NCBI GenBank assembly: GCA_034440575.1
Contig: JAOTOL010001604.1
Coordinates: forward strand, 1,222,001-1,286,000
Direction: 5' to 3'
Source of the DNA: Imbricaverruca yamaguchii
Taxonomy: Eukaryota > Arthropoda > Thecostraca > Neoverrucidae
Length of the DNA stretch: 64,000 bases
Part shown: positions 56,634 to 64,000 of the stretch, in pieces
How positions within the stretch are numbered: position 1 is the stretch's first letter
How the letters are laid out: each line of letters starts with the position of its first letter
Notes under the pieces: generated by a model
What the model was told of the DNA's origin: nothing
Databases searched by the model: none
Seen by the model: the letters and a program-made list of their open reading frames with translations, nothing else
Translations under genes and position numbers: made by a program

Positions 56634-58850
56634 AGGGGGAGAGTGGTTTTTAGGCGTACCGGACCAAAAAGGTCATGTGCGCCGCCTTTAAAGGAACACG
56701 TTACATATCTATGAAAGGGAGTGTTACGATCAAGGTACAGGCAAGTGGACATTTACGTTACGAAAGTTTTACGTTATACTTTGTGCGAAGTTTTTGGGTG
56801 TTGAAGGCGGGGGCTGGGTTGGGGACGTTTCCCTGATGTCTAACTGGTTTTAATTTTACTTTACTCCTCCACATAGTAATTTGCGTTCGGTGGGGTTGGG
56901 GGTTTTGAGAGGGTCGCGCTGATTTTGTCAGGGTGCCGGCTTTAGCCTACTCCTATCGAAGAGCACCGAAGGATTTTTACCGTGCGGACAAGGAGGCAAT
57001 TGTCCACACCGCCTCTCACGCCGGCTGCCGCGTGTTAGTTGTTAGTAGTTGGTTAGTCTATGCATGCCGTGCAGGTTTGTCAGTTGGGTTAGTACGGTGT
57101 TTGACAATTTGGCTCTTCTACGTCCACTGTTCCTCTGGGTAGCCATTTACGTTAGGGGTCGGAAGGCAAATCGTCTCATCTACGTCCGACGGCTCCTGTG
57201 GGTAGTCGTTTTACGTTAAGCTTATTTTTTTATTTTTTTTAGTTTCTATGTTTTCCTAGCGCAAGTTGGCTCATTTACCTCCGACGACACCGCTAGGTAG
57301 TCAATTATTCCTAACTGGGAAGCAAATCGGCTCATGTACGTCCGACGCCATGCGAAGATGGCTATTTACGTGTCTTCTACGAGTGTTTCGCGGTAGTATA
57401 TTGCTAGTTGATGTGAACGTTGGTGGTGCCTAGAGAGCTGCTAGTTCTGTGGCATACAGATATTCAAATAGCAATTAATGAGTTCTGCGTGTTTGTTACC
57501 GAGAAGCAATGGAAGCGATAGGGTGATGCCCTCTCTCTCAGTGGTTGTCTCTGAGAGCTAAAGCTACTGCATTCTAGCAAGATGTGGCCTATGCCTAACG
57601 TGGTGTTGCAGGTGTCGCAGTGAGGTGTCGTGTGTTGGTCATCCTCTAATCGAGGCTGTGTTAGTTTTGTGGAACCGGTTCTAAGTCTAGTGAGGATGAC
57701 CTCTTTTTGTCGGTGAGACTGATTTGATGTGTTTCATGTGCCTATGGTTGGTTTTGTTGCGTGGGCGTGGTTGGATCTGTGCTGTGCTGAGTTGTGTTGT
57801 GTCCATGTGTTCTGTCGGTGTTGGCGAATGTGGTGTTGTAGGAGTGCTTTGCAATCGTCTACCGAGTATTCCACGCTGGGGTAGGTGTTCGATGCTAAGA
57901 CTTGCTTTGCGAGCCGGTCTGCTTCTTCGCTACCTGGGATGTTGGCATGGTCCGGAATCCAGAGCAAGGAAAAGTTTATGGTTACGTTATGGGCCACGAT
58001 TAGTCGGATTCGATCAATGATGTGATGAGGACAGTCGTGGGTGTTGCTAATTGACTCTGGGGCGGATTTGGAGTCTGAGCAAATCACTACGTTTCTGACT
58101 TTTCGCTCAATGAGAATGGAATAGCGGCCAGAATGACCATTGCTTCAGCGGGGTAGATGGAGAAGTTATCCGGTATACGTTTGGAAAGTCTGAGTCCTGG
58201 TCTAGTGATGCCGATGCCTACCTTAGCCTCGTGTTTCGACCCATCCGTAAATACAAGTGATTTGTGATTGTTGTCATCGGTGAACTTGTGAAAGAGCCCT
58301 AGAATCTCCGCCGATGTGATGGTGGCTTGCTTCTCCCAGTACAAGTACTCGACCTTTGGTTGGCTGGAAGTTCAGAAGGGCCTAGTGGGCGGTCGAGCTG
58401 CAGTGGATGGTATTGTGAGGTTAAGATCTGAGAGAGCCGTGGCAATTTGAATGCTATATGGTGGAAGTTTCCGCGCAAATCGGCTCTTGTCGTATCTGTC
58501 AGGCATGAAGCAGCGCTGTGCCGAATTATTTTGAATGGATTTGATTTTGATGTGGTAGCGGCACAGCTGTTGTCTCCTCCTGTGGTGGAGTGATTGTGTG
58601 TTTGAGTCTACTAGAAGACTAGCTATCGGTGTAGCACTAAGGGCGCCTGTGGCTGCTCTGATGCAGCTGCTTTGGATGACTTCTAATTTTTGGCTCTGAC
58701 TTTCTGAGATTGTGGGAAAAAATGATGCTGTTGTATTCTATGATGGGTCGTATGATTGATGTGTACAGTCGCAAAAGCGTTTTCCTGTCTCCGCCCCAGT
58801 CTGTGCCTGCAAGTGCACGTACTATGTTGACACGTTTCGCCCTTTTTGAC
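56634..58850 (-). pseudogene. 5'-truncated LINE (R1/I-like, with RNase H), copy 1
   Basis: On the minus strand, 58850-58637 encodes the reverse-transcriptase thumb (RALAGTDWGGDRKTLLRLY). 58344-57930 encodes an RNase H domain with FTDGSK, YPAEAM, CSDSKS and DHANIPGSEEADRLAK. The rest is a long 3' UTR with repeated TCATCTACGTCCGACGGCTC-type words. Frames are broken inside RNase H. The presence of RNase H points to the I/R1 group of non-LTR retrotransposons. The 3' end (CTCCCCCTCATG) abuts the target TTGACATG of the host repeat. Confidence 0.82.
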
Positions 58851-58853
58851 ATG

Positions 58854-60710
58854 AGGGGGGAGAGTGGTATTTTTAGTCGTGCCGTACCATAAAGGTCATT
58901 TGCGCCGCCTTTAAAGGAACACGTTACATATCTATCTATGAAACCGAGTGTTACGATCAAGGTACAGGAAAGTGGACATTTACGTTAAGGGAAAATTACT
59001 TTATACTTCGTGCGAAGTTTTTCGGTGCTGAGGGCGGGGCTGGGTTGGGGACGTTTCATTGATGTCTAACTGGTTTTAATTTTACTTTACTCCTCTACAT
59101 AGTATTTTGCGTTCGGTGGGGTTGGGGGTTTTGAGAGTGTCGCGCTGATTTTGTCAGGGTGCCGGCTTTAGCCTACTCCTATCGAAGAGCACCGAAGGAT
59201 TTTTACCGTGCGGACAAGGAGGCAATTGTCCACACCGCCTCTCACGCCGGCTGCCGCGTGTTAGTTGTTAGTAGTTGGTTAGTTTATGGATGCCATGCAG
59301 GGTTGTCAGTTGGGTTAGTACGGTATTTCATAATTTGGCTCCTCTACGTCCGCTGTTCCTCTGGGTAGCCATTTACGTTAGGTGTTGGAAGGCAAATCGG
59401 CTCATCTACGTCCGACGGCTCCTCTGGGTAGTGGTTTTACGTTAAGCTATTTGTTTTCGTTGTTTTCCTAAAGCAAGTCGGCTCATCTACCTCCGACGGC
59501 ACCGCTAGGTAGCCAATTATTCCTAACTGGGAAGCAAATCGGCTCATGTACGTCCGACGCCATGCGGGGATGGCTATTTAAGTGTTTCCTACGAGTGTTT
59601 CGCGGTCATGTATTGCAAGTTGATGTGAACGTTGGTGGTGCCTAGAGAGCTCCTGCTAGTTCTGTGACATACAGATATTCAAATAGCAATTGAATGAGTT
59701 CTGCGTGTTTGTCACCGAGAAGCGATGGAAGCGATAGGGTGATGCCCACTCTCTGGCCGAAGTCCTTAAGTGGTTGGTCTCTGACAGCTAAAGCAACTGC
59801 AGTCTAGCAGGATGTGGCCTATGCTTAACGTGGTGTTGCAGGTGTCGCAGGGAGGTGTCGTGTGTTGGTCATCCTCTAATCGAGGCTGTGTTAGTTTTGT
59901 GCAACCGGTTCTAAGTCTAGTGATGATGACCTCTTTCTGTCGGTGAGACTGATTTGATGTTTTCCATGTGGCTATGGTTGGTTTTATTGCGTGGGTGTGG
60001 TTGGATTTGTGTTGTGTTGAGTTGTGTTGTGTCCATGTGTTCTGCTGGTGTTGGCGAATGCGATGTTGTAGGAGTGCTTTGCAAACGTCTGCCGAATATT
60101 CCACGCTGGTGTAGGTGTTCGATGCTAAGGCTTGCTTTGCGAGCCGGTCTGCCTCTTCGTTACCTGGGATGCTGGCGTGGCCCGGAATCCGAGAGGAAGG
60201 AAAAGTTCATGTTTACGTTATGGGCCACGATTTGTTGGATTCGATCAATGATGTGATGAGGACAGTCGTGGATGTTGGTAATTGACTGCAGGACGGATTT
60301 GGGGTCTGAGCAAATCACTACGTTTCTGACTTTTCGCTTAATGAGAATGAAAATAGCGGCCAGAATGGCCATTGCTTCAGCAGAGTAGATGGAGAAGCTA
60401 TCCGGTTGACGTTTGGAAAGTCTGAGACCTGGTCCAGTGATGCCGATGCCTACCTTAGCCTCGTGTTTCGACCTATCCGTGAATATGAGTGATTTGTGAT
60501 TGTTTTCTTCGGCGAACTTGTGAAAGAGGCCCAGAATCTCCGCCGATGTGATAGTGGCTTTCTTCTCCGAGAGCAAGTATTTGACCTTTGGTTGACTGAA
60601 AGTCCAGAAGGGCCTAATGGGCGGTCGAGCTGCAGTGGATGCCATTGTGAGGTTAAGATCTGAGAGAGCCGTGGCAATTTGAATGCTATATGGTGGAAGT
60701 TTGCGTGCAA
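58854..60710 (-). pseudogene. 5'-truncated LINE, copy 2, head-to-tail with copy 1
   Basis: Same family. It starts within RNase H on the minus strand (60710) and continues through the C-terminal frame 60104-59766, which ends in a CCHC-like knuckle (CDTCNTTLSIGHILLDC), into the same 3' UTR. The first catalytic box reads FTDRSK instead of FTDGSK, and a frameshift breaks the last box. Spacing of matching points to copy 1 is about 2,220 bp. TTTTGACATG at 58844-58853 separates the copies. Confidence 0.82.
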
Positions 60711-60997
60711 ATTGACAGCGGCAATTCATGCGGACTAGAATACACAGTATGTACTAGTTAAAACAATAAAGTGCGTAGCTATGGGAGAGCAAACGCAAGC
60801 GAGTTAAGTACACGGGTAAGTCGGCTCAGTGAAGTGGAAGGCTATTATGTCAGATGGCTACTGGACATATAGCGTTGGAGATGAGCGGAGAAACAAGATG
60901 AAACGGACCTGGATACGTAGATCGCTACACTGACATCTAGCGTCGAGAGATTGAACGACAAGTTATGAGATGCTAGATGACGGGCGCGCGGTCAGCA
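60711..60997 (+). mobile_element. LTR-like repeat, copy 2, right part
   Basis: ATTGACAGCGGCAATTCATG continues the host repeat to CTAGATGACGGGCGCGCGGTCA. Compared with 62682-62710, nine bases (TGACGACAT) are missing at the junction. Confidence 0.75.
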
Positions 60998-62418
60998 ATG
61001 GCTGAGTCTTCAGCCGACCGTTAGATGGCCAGCAGAGACGCGCTACCCTACAGTACCCCTACCCAGACATGTCGCCGTCAAAGGTGACGTGGCGAAGTCG
61101 TGCTGGGGGCACCACTACGCGACCGGAGCGTGTGCGCAGAGTGGAGCGCGGCGGGTGATACCGTCGATCGGCTGGACCCGGTGGAGGACACTCGGGGTGC
61201 ACTCACGAGGCGAGGAATGTGAAAGTGCGATCGAGCACTGCAGGCCACTAAGAAGTCGACTATGCTGCGAGTAGCGGCACCGAGCGGGAGGCATCGAGCG
61301 GCGATCGAGCCGAACGGTGTCTGCTGCGTGCGGCCGTTGAGTCCGCTGTGACGTCAGTCAGTGAGTCGGCTGAGTTGACGTCAGGCGATGAGTTGCTGAT
61401 GGTGATGGCCAACGAGTCGGCTGTGAAGTCAGCCGGTGGGTCGGCTGGGTCGAGAACTGAGCCGTGGTTTTGCGACGTTGCTAGAACGAGTGAGTCGGCT
61501 GCAGTCAGCCGGTGGGGATGCCGCGTGACGTCAGCCAGTGAGTCGACTGTGCACGGTGCAAACGGTGAGCCAGCTGACACCGTGACGTACCCGACGTTAG
61601 ACGGTGAGCAGGCCGATGCTATAACGCGGGCGTCCGACGGTGGCAGCCGTGGGTCGGCTGGTGTTGCGACGTCAGACGGTGAGCTGGTCGATGCCGCGAC
61701 GTCAGCCAGTGAGTCGGCTGTACCGGCTGGTGGCCGTGACGCCGGACATCGTTCAGCGGGAGGTTGATGGTGCGGCGTCAGGCGGTGAGCCGGTCGGAGC
61801 TGGGACGTCAGCCAGTGAGTCGGTTGTGACGTCAGCTTATGTGCCGGCTGATAGGGTTACGTCGACATCGTTGAACGTGCAGATGATGCAGCGTTAGACT
61901 GTGAGTCGGCTGACCCCGCGACGTCGACGTTGGTGAGCAGGCAGATGCCGTAACGTCAGTCAGGATGTTGGACGGCGTGTCAGCGGATGATTCGAAGCCA
62001 GCGGCGAGTCGGCTGGCACTGCGGTGTCGACTTCGGTGAGCGGGCTGATGTGACATCGGACGGTGAGCCAGCCGGAGTTGTGACGTCAGCTAGTGAGTCG
62101 GCTGTGACGTCAGCTGGTGTCGGCGTCCGTGACGTCATCAGTGAGCCACAGAAGCGTTCTCTGCTGGAAATCCGCCAACAGAGACCTCATCGGGTGTGCA
62201 GTTGCTGACGGAGCGTCGGTGTCCGGCCGTTGGTGACGACCAGCTGGGCGTGCGCACATGCGGTGAGGCAGTGGCGAGACGTGCGGTCCCTCGGTGTCCG
62301 GGTGACGCCATCGGTCCTCCGGCGAGAGGGAGAGAGATAGGGATGTGACCGGGCGTGGCATGCGGAGAGTGGAGAGAGAGACGCACAGTGGCTCTCAAGA
62401 TCACATCGTGGTCACCAG
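60998..62418 (+). other. Region between two LTR-like copies
   Basis: About 1.4 kb between same-orientation copies, so it may be the internal part of a non-autonomous LTR element. 61338-62160 is the Ser-rich/CRE-rich repeat block. 62320-62400 is purine-rich (GGCGAGAGGGAGAGAGATAG), as a polypurine tract would be. No reverse transcriptase or integrase frame is present. Confidence 0.45.
61338..62160 (+). repeat. Degenerate minisatellite rich in TGACGTCA and GTGAGTCGGCTG
   Basis: Variable units of roughly 24-70 nt each contain (T)GACGTCAGCC followed by AGTGAGTCGGCTG. Seven exact TGACGTCA (CRE) octamers occur. The plus-strand frames 61348-61767, 61640-61897 and 61987-62208 read the same peptide motif (TSASESAVTSAG, DGEPAD) in different phases, as expected if a Ser-rich repeat coding sequence had collected indels. 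Confidence 0.7.
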
Positions 62419-62905
62419 TGTAGCGCCTGTTGGGTGCGTATGTGGATGTGTGGACAGGCGTAAATAATCTGGGAAAGCCACAGGGAGACGTCTTTGCCAA
62501 AGAACACCTGGAACGTGAACAGCTACGCTGTACCGCCCCCTCAGTGCGGTCTTGACGTCTCGGAGGGATAGAAGGAGAAAGAAGAATGATTGCGCGGCGG
62601 TGGTGACGCGTGTCACCGCCGCTGCCCCAGCTTCCCCCCAAACGACCCGCGAGATGTCGGACACGAGAACTCTGTATTGACATGACGACATAGCGGCAAT
62701 TCACGCGGACTAGAACACACAGCATGTACGAGTTTTAACACTAAAGTGTGCAGCTATGGAGGAGCAAATGCAAACGAGTTAAGTATATAGGTAAGTCGGC
62801 TCAGTGAAGTGGAATGCTATTATATCAGATGGCTACTGGACATAGAGCATTGGAGATGAGCGGAGAAACGAGATGAAACGGACCTGGATACGTAGACTGG
62901 ATACT
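62419..62905 (+). mobile_element. LTR-like repeat, copy 3 (uninterrupted target)
   Basis: TGTAGCGCCTGTTGGGTGCG to CTGGATACGTAGA. It holds the empty site (TGTATTGACATGACGACATAG at 62680) used by the LINE in the other copies. At 62905 it switches to a second piece of its own beginning (GGATGTGTGGACAGGCGTAA at 62906-62930), which marks a rearranged end. Confidence 0.75.
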
Positions 62906-62930
62906 GGATGTGTGGACAGGCGTAAATGAT

Positions 62931-63340
62931 CTTTTTTATCCCAATCATGCTCAGCTCTCTATACCACCAGTTCCAGTTTGCAATAACATTTCATTTCGAC
63001 ATCAACTACTGAACCAGATGATGGCAGCACTACTAATCAGGGGTGTCAATTTTTTTAAAACATTGGGTGGGCCGAAGTGTACCGGACCCCGCCCCCCCCC
63101 CCCTCCCTTCCCCCAACGAAAAACTTATCGGATTTCGCCCACTATATTTTCCGACCTCAATAATTCTGATTTTTATTTGACGATGTGTATGTTTATGTTT
63201 ATCTAACATTCTTGCCAACGCGAAAAAATCGTCCAGTAACAGGTGAAGTCACATAAGCAAAAGAGCAGTGCACCGTACATGTCAACATAAAAATTGTGCG
63301 TCGTAGCATACGACTACAGTGTCATACAGTGTATTCTGGT
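62931..63340. other. Flank with possible hAT-type terminus
   Basis: CAGGGGTGTCAATTTTTTT at 63039 looks like one end of a hAT element, but no matching end is present in the window. 63091-63104 is a C run. No gene. Confidence 0.35.
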
Positions 63341-63586
<246 letters not shown>

Positions 63587-63956
63587 TCGTGTGTTGTCGG
63601 GGGGCCGTCACTGTCCGTCACTGTCACCGTCACTGTCGTCGTCATCGTTTCTGTCACCCTCCCCTCACTCCAAACACCAACAAACACACAGCGGCTCAAA
63701 TGTAATATTTCTGCGCCCATAACCTTGCCCTCAAACGCACAACGGTCATCATTGTCACCACACCATACTTTCTCCCGTGTCCGCGCATCCAATATCATTG
63801 ATTATCGTTGTGTAATGCTTGTGGGATATAATGCCAGATCCTCGATAGGTCCTGGGCTTTGAGTCGAGTCAGTTGGGCTTCAGTCCCGATAGACTCGTTA
63901 GGCCTTGGGTTAGCCCGCATGGACCTGGCCAAGGCCGACCCGACATAAAAAGATTC

Positions 63957-63981
63957 AAACAGGCCGGCCACCGGCCTGTTT
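63957..63981. repeat. 11-bp GC-rich hairpin
   Basis: AAACAGGCCGG and CCGGCCTGTTT around the loop CCA, perfect. In an animal genome this is not a transcription terminator. Confidence 0.85.
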
Positions 63982-64000
63982 CAAACTGCAAATCACACAC

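Noticed and set aside
57724..58020. 98-codon plus-strand frame (and its twin at 59954-60256)
   Set aside because: Antisense to the LINE RNase H region on the minus strand; duplicated only because the LINE is duplicated.
63957..63981. Rho-independent terminator
   Set aside because: GC stem but no U run, and terminators of this kind are bacterial; kept only as a hairpin.

Overview
The window reads as nuclear DNA of an invertebrate animal. Genes are split by GT-AG introns, coding exons are far more GC-rich than their flanks, and much of the space is tRNA-derived SINEs, LINEs, Gypsy-type remains, foldback and hAT-like elements and large simple-sequence arrays. A crustacean or other arthropod is my best guess, but nothing in the sequence proves it. 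No CRISPR, operon or other prokaryotic feature is present.

Four genes can be named or described with confidence. (1) An SDF4/Cab45-like Golgi calcium-binding protein lies on the minus strand with exons at 6888-6665, 5169-5030, 4403-4317 and 946-800; its 3' exons run off the left edge. (2) DDX52/Rok1, a DEAD-box helicase of small-subunit ribosome assembly, is one uninterrupted plus-strand coding exon, 16098-18059, behind a 5'-UTR splice acceptor. (3) FIS1, the mitochondrial/peroxisomal fission adaptor, is complete on the minus strand in four exons (25083-25039, 23625-23395, 22049-21944, 19415-19327) and converges on DDX52. (4) A secreted mosaic lectin, 42998-44530 plus, carries two PAN/apple domains, an EB/EGF-like knot, a C-type lectin domain and an F-type lectin domain. 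Three further minus-strand exons with good splice sites (49214-49060, 40923-40776, 37200-37063) are not identified; they may belong to one gene that contains the lectin in an intron.

Layout: 0-9 kb SDF4 and its introns; 9-16 kb AT-rich dispersed repeats, a hAT-like transposon and AGGTCA-rich sequence; 16-25 kb DDX52 and FIS1; 25-33 kb a MITE, a dead LINE and AT-rich repeats; 33-36.4 kb a long degenerate minisatellite; 37-49.2 kb the unidentified exons, the lectin and several tandem arrays; 49.8-52 kb a wrecked Gypsy-type element holding a SINE; 52-63 kb three copies of an LTR-like repeat, two of which were hit by the same LINE family at the same target word, plus a Ser-rich, CRE-rich repeat block; 63.3 kb a hexanucleotide array.

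The named genes are unrelated housekeeping or secreted functions and show no shared pathway. The most informative parts are the mobile elements: several have intact target-site duplications, one LINE family appears site-specific, and five perfect short hairpins recur in the window.
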